This document shows positions 18,430 to 26,432 of a stretch of DNA of 64,000 nt, piece by piece. The translations under genes and the position numbers were made by a program. Where the stretch lies: positions 16,114 to 80,113 of the forward strand of contig NZ_VCIX01000067.1 in assembly GCF_006345825.1 (NCBI RefSeq), given 5' to 3'. The notes below the pieces were generated by a model, which saw nothing but the letters and a program-made list of their open reading frames with translations, did no database searches and was not told the origin of the DNA. Source of the DNA: Paenibacillus paridis. Its GTDB lineage: Bacteria; Bacillota; Bacilli; Paenibacillales; Paenibacillaceae. How positions within the stretch are numbered: position 1 is the stretch's first letter; each line of letters starts with the position of its first letter.

Positions 18430-19750
18430 CTATGCTTGAATTATTTGGAATATGGATAAATGCGGGTTGCGAGCAAACAAACGAAAAATAGATTTGCGCA
18501 AATAAACCATGACTATTGCTTCGGAAACAATGGTGTTGGAAGGCGTTCTCAGATATCGGAAAAATAGGCTTGGAACGAGGGACGAATAACGTACTGTCAC
18601 CAGTTGCAACAGACCCATGGCAATGCAACTGCACATGACGTAGCATTTAATAGCTTTGACCGTTAATCGAAAGTTTTCCTTATCCCGCTCATCGGTTACG
18701 GACTCCAGAGGATGAGGTTCTCCCTTTCTCAAGTAGCGCATCAGCTTCGGCATAAATTTGCTCCAGAACTGGTAGCTGAATCCGCTGATTACCTGTTTCA
18801 TTTCACGGAATGTGCATTCGATCCTGAAGCGGTATCCGTACAAGCGAATGATGTCCGTCCCTTCCAAAGTCAGGTCGGTACTCACGAGGATGGACAACTG
18901 GTCACCAAACCGAACCAGGACAAAACGCAGTTCCTGGTGCAGCCGCTGTCCCCACAGCATATCTAGACACATGTATTGGATGGTTTCTTCCTTCCCATAA
19001 ATCGTCACTGTAGCTGTTTGAAACTCTGCAGCACGGCTCTGAAACAGGGACTTCAGTTGGACGGCAGCTCCCTTTTTTCGTGAGCTGCCTCGTTCTTTCT
19101 TCTCTTTTGAAGGATGCTCATACGCGACTGCGTTTGACTTGTTTTTCGAAACGATGTGCGTCCGAGTCTCCAGGCGCGTTTAGCTCGTTCAAGCGCTCCA
19201 GCGCAGGAACGGACAGGAAATAGCGATCCAACAGGAACAGGGCTTTCCCGAGTGTCTTGGCAGCCGAAAAGCCCTGTTCGATCATCTGTACAACAAGCGA
19301 ATGCTGGGACTCAGAGGGTTCGTTCTAGCTGAATATGGTTTTCACGTCATTTTGCAGATTAATGAACAACGGCAAGCAAAACCACTTTTGTGGTGTTCCC
19401 ATAAGAATGCCAACAGCGCCAAACAGATGACCAAAGATGTATTCCGCCTTGGAGAAATTCTCAGATTCCTGATGAAGTTTCTTGACACCAGGCATCCGCC
19501 GAGCTTCCTTTGTCTGCTTCATCCCATCGCCGATAAGTACAGCCGTTTCGTTAATATAAAGGAGTGAGGCCATTTGCATCACGACCTGAAGCCAAGTTAA
19601 CCGAAGAGACTCCAAAGACCACGCTGAAGAACAAAAGAAATGGATAAGGCTCTCACAGTAATGGGGCTGCAAAGACAAATCACGGATTAAGGAGGTCATA
19701 CCCAGACGATCTGAGCGCAACATGAGGCCGATGGTGGTAACAACAAATCA
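18430..19750 (-). pseudogene. inactivated DDE transposase of an insertion sequence (IS4-like)
   Basis: Two large fragments lie on the minus strand. The upstream part (19723 down to 19325) has RLGMTSLIRDLSLQPHYCES, then IGDGMKQTKEARRMPGVKKL, which contains the first catalytic Asp, and KAEYIFGHLFGAVGIL. The downstream part (19008 to 18430) has a GYRFRIECTFREMKQ segment with the YREK-like glutamate. Between them a third frame reads GKALFLLDRYFLSVPALERL (near 19240), with the second Asp, so at least two frameshifts are needed. The N-terminus is also broken: a TGA lies in frame just above 19745. I saw no terminal inverted repeats. It sits between wzy and wzx. Confidence 0.8.
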
Positions 19751-19799
19751 TAGGTAAGCAGTTCCTCTGTAGCAGCAAGGGCGAAATTGATGCAAGATA

Positions 19800-20060
19800 G
19801 AATCGATATATTTTAACACGGTTTGGTGAATCGCTTAAGAATCAGGTGAACTACTAAATGTAATCTTTTCGGCGATTGATCTCGTTTTTTGGTGTGGGAA
19901 CCTTAGGTTATCATGTCTTCGCTTGATTGGGTTATTTTTCTATGAGAACTTCCCACTGTCCAGAAAAAATAGTAAACATTATGTTTAGATTCCATTATGA
20001 GCATTTAGATCACATTAATAGTCTAAGTTATAGATTCTACTGAAACAAGCTAAAGGGAAA
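19800..20060. other. intergenic stretch after the transposase remnant, nothing recognised
   Basis: About 260 bases with no reading frame of note and no clear hairpin. It probably holds the remaining IS end and the leader of the flippase gene. Confidence 0.4.
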
Positions 20061-20073
20061 GGTAGGTAAAATA

Positions 20074-21480
20074 TTGAGGCTTAAACGATTTATAAAAACC
20101 GCATTGGTTTTTTTAACTGGTAATGTTCTTATTAAGCTTGTTTCATTTTTGTTATTGCCGTTATATACAAATAATTTAAGTCCTGATCAGTTTGGATCCT
20201 ATGATTTTGTAATGACCATTATCAATTTGATTGCACCTATCGCTTTCTTTCAAATATGGGATGGGATGTATAGATATGCGTTTGATTACGACAAGAAACA
20301 AGATAAACAAAATGTAATTACTAATTCAATTGTCGTATGCTTATTCGGTTGTGTTATCTATTTTGCTTTATTTTCTTTGGTACAATATTTTTTTGAATTT
20401 CAGTATTTTGAGTATATTATTATTTATGGTTTGTTGTATGCTCTAAATTATTTGTACACATACACAGCAAGAATATTCTTGGCAAATAAGCTATTTGTGT
20501 TTTCAGGTGTTATTGGAACATTAACAACAGCCTTGCTGAACATAGCGTTTATTGTTGGCTTAGGTTGGGATATTAAATCTATTTATGTTTCATCAATCAT
20601 TGGTATTATTATTCAATTACTCATAATAGAATTGAAAGTTGGAGTACTGCGCCATTTTAGAATAAGCAAAACGGATTATGCACTAATAGTGCAAATGATT
20701 AAGTTTTCATTCCCCCTTTGTATTGCAACGATTTCATACTGGCTTTTGAGCGGATATACAAAGTTTTTAGTCATAAATTTTAATGGAGATTCTGCAAATG
20801 GTATATATGCAATAGCAAATAAGTTTTCATCTATGATTACACTGCTTGTATCCGTTTTGCAATTTGCCTGGAATGAAACTGCGTATTTAATGACAAATGA
20901 AAGTGAACGAAAAAAAAATTATCCTATATTTATAGATATTATGACAACGGGTGTGGCATATGGAGTCGCAGTGTTTATCCTTGTATCTAAAGTTATTTTT
21001 CCGTATGTGATAAGCGATCAATATCACGAGGCTATATATCTAGTTCCTGCAACTGTGATAGGAGTAGGTGCAAATTCTTTGGCAGGTTTTTTAGGAACAT
21101 TATTTATGACAGAAAAAAAAACCAACTACATCCTCATAAGTACACTACTTTCAAGTTTGGTTAATATTATATTAGGTTATTTTGCTACCAAGTATTATGG
21201 CGTTTATGGAGCTGCCGTGGTGTTAGCTTTAAGTTTTGTTATACTTATGGTTCTTAGATTGACTAAACTAAAAAGGATGTATGATATAAATCTGAAAGTA
21301 GTAAAATTAGCATCGCTACTTTCGGTAATTGCTATTTCAACATTGGCATTCTTCTTGTTAGATTCAAATGTAGAAATAATAGTAGTAATTCTCATTATTA
21401 TATTAATGTTTGTTTTCAGTATGCGTGAATACTTCAAATATATTAAAAATTTGATTTTACCCAATAAAAGGGGGGAGTAA
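20074..21480 (+). CDS. Wzx-type lipid-linked repeat-unit flippase
   Basis: A 468-residue membrane protein of the MVF/MATE-like polysaccharide transporter family with about 12-14 helices. The N-terminus RFIKTALVFLTGNVLIKLVSFLLLPLYTNNL is the typical first helix and loop of Wzx proteins; a second SFPLCIATISYWLLSG segment and the LVPATVIGVGANSLAGFLGTLF helix are equally characteristic. It moves the undecaprenyl-linked unit to the outer face for Wzy. The start is TTG at 20074 with GGTAGGT upstream (20061-20067). It overlaps nothing and is 3 bases from the acetyltransferase, so those two are an operon. Confidence 0.9.
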   Translation: MRLKRFIKTALVFLTGNVLIKLVSFLLLPLYTNNLSPDQFGSYDFVMTIINLIAPIAFFQIWDGMYRYAFDYDKKQDKQNVITNSIVVCLFGCVIYFALFSLVQYFFEFQYFEYIIIYGLLYALNYLYTYTARIFLANKLFVFSGVIGTLTTALLNIAFIVGLGWDIKSIYVSSIIGIIIQLLIIELKVGVLRHFRISKTDYALIVQMIKFSFPLCIATISYWLLSGYTKFLVINFNGDSANGIYAIANKFSSMITLLVSVLQFAWNETAYLMTNESERKKNYPIFIDIMTTGVAYGVAVFILVSKVIFPYVISDQYHEAIYLVPATVIGVGANSLAGFLGTLFMTEKKTNYILISTLLSSLVNIILGYFATKYYGVYGAAVVLALSFVILMVLRLTKLKRMYDINLKVVKLASLLSVIAISTLAFFLLDSNVEIIVVILIIILMFVFSMREYFKYIKNLILPNKRGE

Positions 21481-21483
21481 AAT

Positions 21484-22104
21484 ATGTTAAGAGATATTAA
21501 AAAAATGATGAAATATATTATAAAGGTTTTTTTACTTTCAATATATAACAGAAAAGCAGGAACAAAGATTTATAGTACTAAAGCTAGTCTTAAAGCAACA
21601 TACGGAAAAGGAGTATTGATAGCAGAAAATTCTATAGTTACTGATGATGTATCAATAGGAATGAATAGTTATATAAATAAAAATTCAAGTTTAGAAAACT
21701 GTGAAATAGGTAACTACTGTTCAATTTCCAGTGGTGTATATATTAATCCCTTTGAACATGATCTTTATAAAAGAACAACGCATCCTTTTGCTGGGGGACC
21801 TACAGAAAAAAGAAATAAAGTTAAAATAGGACACGATGTGCTGATTAGTCTTAATGCAATTGTGTTAGAAGGAGTAAACATTGGTAATGGAGCGGTAATA
21901 GCAGCAGGCGCAGTTGTAACTAAGGATGTTGAGCCGTATGAAATTGTAGGTGGAGTACCATCTAAGCACATTGGTTGGAGATTTACTGAATTTGAGCGCA
22001 ATAAAATCATGCAAACGAATTGGTGGTTTGATGATATTGAAGTGTTAGGAAAGAATTTGGAGTATTTCAACTGTAAAATTAGTGATTTTAAGACTAGGAT
22101 ATAG
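21484..22104 (+). CDS. left-handed beta-helix (hexapeptide) acetyltransferase
   Basis: Probably O-acetylates a sugar of the repeat unit with acetyl-CoA. The 206 residues show hexapeptide turns (GVLIAENSIVTDDVSIG, NCEIGNYCSISSGVYI), the catalytic-type His in NPFEHDLYKRTTHPF (about 88-101), then VKIGHDVLISLNAIVLEGV and IGNGAVIAAGAVVTKDVEPY, the coenzyme-A-facing coils, and the VGGVPSKHIGWRF tail found in the CatB/VatD group. It belongs to the WbbJ/NeuD-like sugar acetyltransferases by context. AGGGGGG lies before the ATG within the end of wzx. Confidence 0.88.
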   Translation: MLRDIKKMMKYIIKVFLLSIYNRKAGTKIYSTKASLKATYGKGVLIAENSIVTDDVSIGMNSYINKNSSLENCEIGNYCSISSGVYINPFEHDLYKRTTHPFAGGPTEKRNKVKIGHDVLISLNAIVLEGVNIGNGAVIAAGAVVTKDVEPYEIVGGVPSKHIGWRFTEFERNKIMQTNWWFDDIEVLGKNLEYFNCKISDFKTRI

Positions 22105-22206
22105 TTGTAATAATAATATACGAAGATTATTCTATTAGTTTTGATGTGTTTTGATAGTTGAGTGCTCTTTACAAAAATGGCGGGAAAATGATTCGGAGGA
22201 GAGAAA

Positions 22207-23010
22207 TTGATACCTAAGATAATACATTATTGCTGGTTTGGTGGAAATCCATTGCCAGAAAGTGCCTTAAAATGTATCGAGAGTTGGAAGAAATATTGCC
22301 CGGATTATGAAATCATTCAATGGAATGAGACAAATTATGATGTTACCAAAAACAGATATATGTATGAAGCTTATCAAAATAAGAAGTACGGATTTGTTCC
22401 GGATTATGCAAGATTAGATATAGTCTACACCCATGGAGGTATTTATTTAGATACGGATGTTGAATTATTAAAACCGTTTGATGACTTGCTGAAATTGGAC
22501 GCGTTTTGTGGAGTAGAACAAAATTCTAAATATGTTGCGCTTGGACTTGGTTTTGGTGGTACCATTGGGAATAAGACACTAAAATGTATGTTGGATGCAT
22601 ATAACACGATGAGTTTTATTAAGGATGGGGAGCCTGATTTGACTCCAGCCCCTAAAATTAATACAAAAGCATTGTACTCCTTAGGATATAACTATAAGGA
22701 GGGTGTGTTTAATTGTGGAGAACTAACAGTATTCCCTAGTGAATATTTTTGTCCACAAGATTTTGAAACGGGGAAATTAACTATTACTGCTAATACGCAT
22801 ACGATTCATCACTACGATTCTTCATGGTATTCTCCTGTAGAGACATATGCTTTTGATTTGAAAAAGAAAATTCCGAAAATATTACCGAAACGTTTTTCTG
22901 GTTATATGGCTCATTTCATTGCACAATGTAAATATAATGGAATAACTTACGCATTTAAAAAGGCGATAAAAAAAATAGTTGCTGGGACCAGATTAAGAGG
23001 TCATCGTTGA
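22207..23010 (+). CDS. GT32-like glycosyltransferase (DxD sugar-binding region)
   Basis: The 267 residues begin IPKIIHYCWFGGNPLPESA (2-20), then ESWKKYCPDYEIIQWNE, FVPDYARLDIVYTHGGIYLD and the DTDVELLKPFDD metal site (about 81-92). This is the Gly_transf_sug/GT32 pattern of capsular polysaccharide enzymes with an OCH1-like fold. The TTG start at 22207 follows GGAGGAGAG. It lies about 100 bases after the acetyltransferase; the gap shows no terminator. It is the last transferase of the locus. Confidence 0.9.
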   Translation: MIPKIIHYCWFGGNPLPESALKCIESWKKYCPDYEIIQWNETNYDVTKNRYMYEAYQNKKYGFVPDYARLDIVYTHGGIYLDTDVELLKPFDDLLKLDAFCGVEQNSKYVALGLGFGGTIGNKTLKCMLDAYNTMSFIKDGEPDLTPAPKINTKALYSLGYNYKEGVFNCGELTVFPSEYFCPQDFETGKLTITANTHTIHHYDSSWYSPVETYAFDLKKKIPKILPKRFSGYMAHFIAQCKYNGITYAFKKAIKKIVAGTRLRGHR

Positions 23011-23202
23011 CATGAGGTTTGCCGTGATATTGCCGTGTCATAAAGTAGGTGAGATTCCCGCTGAAAAATGTTTAACAAATAACTCATAGCGAGTCTTGGA
23101 CACCATCGTGTAACTTTTGATGTTAAGCTTTGAAATTAGATACTAGACGGGAAGCGTAAATGACTAGGTGCTTTATTTGCTATGGGAATTCTGGGCCCTT
23201 GG

Positions 23203-23208
23203 TACAAT
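23203..23208 (+). promoter_or_regulatory. possible extended -10 promoter of galE
   Basis: TTGGTACAAT ends at 23208, so a TGG precedes TACAAT as in extended -10 promoters. The spot 17 bases upstream (CTATGG) is not a good -35. It is about 50 bases before the galE start. Confidence 0.3.
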
Positions 23209-23258
23209 AACGTATTAAAGTGCTAAGCAGTAAGTTTTTTGAACGGGGGGATAATTTC

Positions 23259-24254
23259 ATGAATATATTAGTAACCGGCGGCGCCGGATATATAGGGTCA
23301 CATACCTGTATTGCTCTTTTTGAAGCAGGACATTCAGTGATTATTGCCGATAATCTTTGCAATAGTAAGCATGAGACTATAATGAAAATCATGGATATAG
23401 CTGATAGAGAAGTTACTTTTTACGAGATTGATGTAACAGATGCAGAAGCTGTTGATATTATATTCAGAAATTACAAGATTGATGGAGTTATTCATTTTGC
23501 TGGCCTTAAGGCAGTAGGTGAATCAACAGAGAAGCCTCTGGAATATTATTACAATAACATCGTAAGTACAATGGTTCTTACAAAAGCTTGTCAAAAATAT
23601 GGTGTAACTAGATTTGTTTTTAGCTCATCTGCAACAGTTTACGGGGATAATAAAGTTCCATTTGTCGAGACTATGGATCTTCTACCAACGACTAATCCTT
23701 ATGGTGAAACGAAAGCAATGATTGAGCGAATCTTAACTGACATAGTCAAAGCAAATCCTGCTTTCTCAGTTTCACTCCTACGATACTTTAATCCAGTAGG
23801 AGCCCATGAGAGCGGTTTAATTGGTGAAGCTCCTAATGGAATTCCAAATAATCTTATGCCGTATGTAACTCAAGTGGCGAAAGGTAGACTTGAGAAATTA
23901 CGTGTGTTTGGAAATGACTATCCAACAGTAGACGGTACAGGAGTTCGTGATTATATCCATGTAGTGGATCTGGCTGAAGGGCATGTTGCTGCATTGGAAA
24001 ACCTAACTGAAGGTGTCCATGTTTATAATTTGGGAACCGGAAAAGGTACTAGTGTACTAGAATTAGTGAAAGCTTTTGAAGAAGCTAATGATATTGAAGT
24101 CCCTTATGAAATCGTGGATCGAAGACCTGGGGATATTGCTTCATGCTATGCAGATGCTTCAACAGCAAAGCAGGAACTAGGCTGGACAGCAAAGCGTGAC
24201 ATTATTGCTATGTGTCGGGATGCTTGGCGATTTGAAAAGGGATATGGGGAGTAG
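23259..24254 (+). CDS. galE: UDP-glucose 4-epimerase
   Basis: Interconverts UDP-glucose and UDP-galactose for the polysaccharide. The protein has 331 residues after choosing the ATG at 23259, 8 bases beyond GGGGGG; the longer frame from 23220 adds residues unlike any GalE. Motifs: NILVTGGAGYIGSHTC at 2-17 (NAD), HFAGLKAVGES (about 78-88), FSSSATVYGD, TNPYGETK with the catalytic Tyr-x3-Lys (about 145-152), and LLRYFNPVGAH. It has no close downstream partner. With galU it completes supply of two common precursors for this locus. Confidence 0.95.
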   Translation: MNILVTGGAGYIGSHTCIALFEAGHSVIIADNLCNSKHETIMKIMDIADREVTFYEIDVTDAEAVDIIFRNYKIDGVIHFAGLKAVGESTEKPLEYYYNNIVSTMVLTKACQKYGVTRFVFSSSATVYGDNKVPFVETMDLLPTTNPYGETKAMIERILTDIVKANPAFSVSLLRYFNPVGAHESGLIGEAPNGIPNNLMPYVTQVAKGRLEKLRVFGNDYPTVDGTGVRDYIHVVDLAEGHVAALENLTEGVHVYNLGTGKGTSVLELVKAFEEANDIEVPYEIVDRRPGDIASCYADASTAKQELGWTAKRDIIAMCRDAWRFEKGYGE

Positions 24255-24425
24255 TGTTTTTTATTATATTACCCACTGGGCTGTATTATTTGAAAGCTTG
24301 GCTTGTACTTTTTCGTCTTTATACTTCAATGCATTAATTTACTTATGTAAACTAACTGAGATTACATATTAATCATAACTTTGAACAAAAGTAAATAGAT
24401 TGATAAGTAGGGGGCAGAATAATAT

Positions 24426-24620
24426 ATGACTCAATATCCTACAACATTATATTTAATAGGTAACGGTTTTGACCAGCTCCATGAAGTTAAATCCAGCTAT
24501 TCTATGTTTAGGGATTATCTCAAGAAGCGAGATAGGGTACTAAGCCTCGAAATGGATACTTATTTCGAATGAGAGAATTTTGGGGTAATTATTTTATTCT
24601 AGTCCAAAAAGGAGAATCAT
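24426..24620 (+). pseudogene. truncated AbiH-family abortive-infection gene
   Basis: A 48-codon frame (24426-24572), too short for most gene lists, encodes TTLYLIGNGFDQLHEVKSSY and MFRDYLKKRD, which match the N-terminus of AbiH-family proteins (nucleotide-loop-like LYIIGNGFD and the YxxFxxYL segment). After its stop, the +1 frame continues with EFWGNYFILVQKGE, resembling the next AbiH segment (WGNFEE), then stops. The full family is roughly 300 residues or more, so this is a decayed head fragment. GGGGGC precedes the ATG. The rest was lost by deletion next to the gene at 24664. Confidence 0.7.
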
Positions 24621-24663
24621 AAGAGGCCATTGTTCGTGCAATCGTCCTTATGAAACCAACACT

Positions 24664-25386
24664 ATGAAAAATCGAAATAAGTATCTGTTTATTTTAGCAG
24701 GCGCACTCGTAATCATTGGAGTCATTATTTATGGCAGTATGAGCTTGTTTTCCAAGATAAATCAAGTAGAAGAGTTGAATGGGCAGTTGGAGGAATCCGC
24801 GGAGGGGAATACGGGAATCGTTTCTCCATCGCCATCGCTGTCTCCAACAGCATCTAACGATGATCAACCGGAAGCGTCTATGATTAATGAGCCGACACAG
24901 ACTCCGGAGATAGTGCCTTCTACTCAGCCCGGGGATGCTACTTCTAGCCCGATTGCAACTTTGACACCAGGACCAACGTCTGATAACGTAGAGAAGGACG
25001 ATAATTCCAAGGGTGAATCTACCAATTCGGAAGAAAAGTCCCGGAAGAAGAAGAAAATTGATGCTTCAGTCACGGCCAAGCTGGGCAGTCTGAAATCTTC
25101 CTGCCAAGCAACAAGCAATAGTCTAGTGAAGCAGATCGCAGGTGAATTGAGCAGTAATAAGGATACTACACTTGCGGATATTCAGAGCAAATACCTGAAT
25201 AAGGTTTTTTCTGCGGAGTCAGATTGTGATGCTAAGTTTAATGAATTAATAAGTAATGCCAAGAGCGAGTATAAGGCCGCCGACCTTGGGGATCAAGCTT
25301 TCCCTGATTGGAGCTCGCAATACGAGAGCGCGAAGGCCCAGGCCAGAGCCGATGCACTGGCTGTTATTGCAGAATCGATTAAGTAA
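24664..25386 (+). CDS. membrane-anchored protein with Ser/Thr/Pro stalk and C-terminal two-Cys domain
   Basis: Not a family I can name. The 240 residues have one N-terminal helix (about 8-30, no lipobox cysteine), a low-complexity S/T/P/E stalk (about 50-115), a lysine-rich patch KSRKKKKI (about 124-131) and a helical domain (about 132-240). In that domain two cysteines, in LKSSCQ and SDCDAKF, are 40 residues apart; the next gene's protein carries the same pattern (LRESCK, NCSAKFE). No good ribosome site precedes the ATG. A five-codon frame MKPTL (24650-24667) overlaps it as ATGA and could couple translation. Likely anchored outside the cell; function unknown. Confidence 0.75.
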   Translation: MKNRNKYLFILAGALVIIGVIIYGSMSLFSKINQVEELNGQLEESAEGNTGIVSPSPSLSPTASNDDQPEASMINEPTQTPEIVPSTQPGDATSSPIATLTPGPTSDNVEKDDNSKGESTNSEEKSRKKKKIDASVTAKLGSLKSSCQATSNSLVKQIAGELSSNKDTTLADIQSKYLNKVFSAESDCDAKFNELISNAKSEYKAADLGDQAFPDWSSQYESAKAQARADALAVIAESIK

Positions 25387-25413
25387 TCAGCTCTACGATA
25401 TCAAGGAGGATTT

Positions 25414-26361
25414 ATGAAAAAGTCACCTGTATTATCTGTTTTTCTAGCCATGATGATGCTTTCTTCTTTATGGACGGCTGCCGCTTCGGCAGCAACGACA
25501 ACGATTAAGACCAAGACTCAACCGGTTCAACTGAAATTTGACGGGCAGTCACTTAAGCTGCCGGATGGTCAATATGCTTTTATCTATGAAGGTCGTACCT
25601 ACGTACCTATTCGTTATATCTCCTACGCACTTCAAAAGACTGTGAATTGGGATGGCGCGACAGCAACAGTATCAGAGCCAACAGATAAGGAGCTAGAGGC
25701 GCTTAAGAAGCACCTACAGTCCGCAACTTCTGGGACACAGAAGCCTCAGGCAAGCGTAGAGATCACGATTCAGCCTGTAAAGGCTAAGCTCGTATTTGAT
25801 GGGAAAGCGGCAGTTCTGCCGGCTGGGCAATCACTCTATGGTTACAAAGGCTCGATCTATGCGCCGATCCGTTTCTTGTCGGAGTCGGTTGGCACACAAA
25901 TCGGCTATGATGCCGTGACGAAGACGGTTAGCGGTGAATCAGCAGCTTACCGGGCGGAGCAGGGCGGTGGCGGCGTTGTTCTTCCAGGAACAGGCGGCGG
26001 CACTGGAAATACGGGCGGAGGCAATACAGGCGGTACCGGCGGAGGTACAGTAACGCTAACATATGAGCAAATTACGGCTGAAGCAGAAGCCAAGCTTGCG
26101 GCGCTAAGAGAGAGCTGCAAGACGACGCTGCTAGATATCGGCATGAAGTATGTGCTGGCGAGCGATGCGGATAAGGTGAAGCTGAAGGCGAAAGGCATTC
26201 AAGAAGTGGATAATTGCTCAGCGAAGTTCGAGACGATCATGTCCGACACAACGAGCAAGCTGACAGCGAACGGATTCAAGACCGATATTATCGCTACTTA
26301 TCGCGAGGCATTCCAAAAAGAGCTTGCTGATGGAAGAGCTTTGGCAGAGAGCATGGCCTAA
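25414..26361 (+). CDS. secreted protein with two copper-amine-oxidase-like (stalk) domains and a two-Cys C-terminus
   Basis: A signal peptide (1-27, cut near AASA-ATT) leads into two repeats of the domain first seen in copper amine oxidase N-termini: YAFIYEGRTYVPIRYIS and YGYKGSIYAPIRFLSESVG, both with the aromatic-PIR motif. A Gly/Thr linker (about 188-213) joins a C-terminal helical domain (about 215-315) with paired cysteines 32 residues apart. That domain resembles the C-terminus of the gene 27 bases upstream, so the two genes form an operon of related extracytoplasmic proteins. AAGGAGGA precedes the ATG. The stalk domains are common on Paenibacillus surface proteins; no enzymatic activity is visible. 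Confidence 0.82.
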   Translation: MKKSPVLSVFLAMMMLSSLWTAAASAATTTIKTKTQPVQLKFDGQSLKLPDGQYAFIYEGRTYVPIRYISYALQKTVNWDGATATVSEPTDKELEALKKHLQSATSGTQKPQASVEITIQPVKAKLVFDGKAAVLPAGQSLYGYKGSIYAPIRFLSESVGTQIGYDAVTKTVSGESAAYRAEQGGGGVVLPGTGGGTGNTGGGNTGGTGGGTVTLTYEQITAEAEAKLAALRESCKTTLLDIGMKYVLASDADKVKLKAKGIQEVDNCSAKFETIMSDTTSKLTANGFKTDIIATYREAFQKELADGRALAESMA

Positions 26362-26373
26362 TTCCATAAAGTC

Positions 26374-26420
26374 AAAGGGAGAGCAGGAAGTCATCATGAC
26401 TTCCTGCTCTCCCTTTTTTT
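26374..26420. terminator. strong bidirectional terminator
   Basis: AAAGGGAGAGCAGGAAGTCAT pairs perfectly with ATGACTTCCTGCTCTCCCTTT around a single-base loop region, followed by T's on the plus strand and flanked by A's. It serves the convergent genes on both sides. Confidence 0.93.
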
Positions 26421-26432
26421 GTTCTATTTCGT

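Noticed and set aside
23012..23090. 25-codon frame resembling a glycosyltransferase N-terminus (MRFAVILPCHKVGE)
   Set aside because: Too short and without a continuing match; may be a remnant but cannot be supported.
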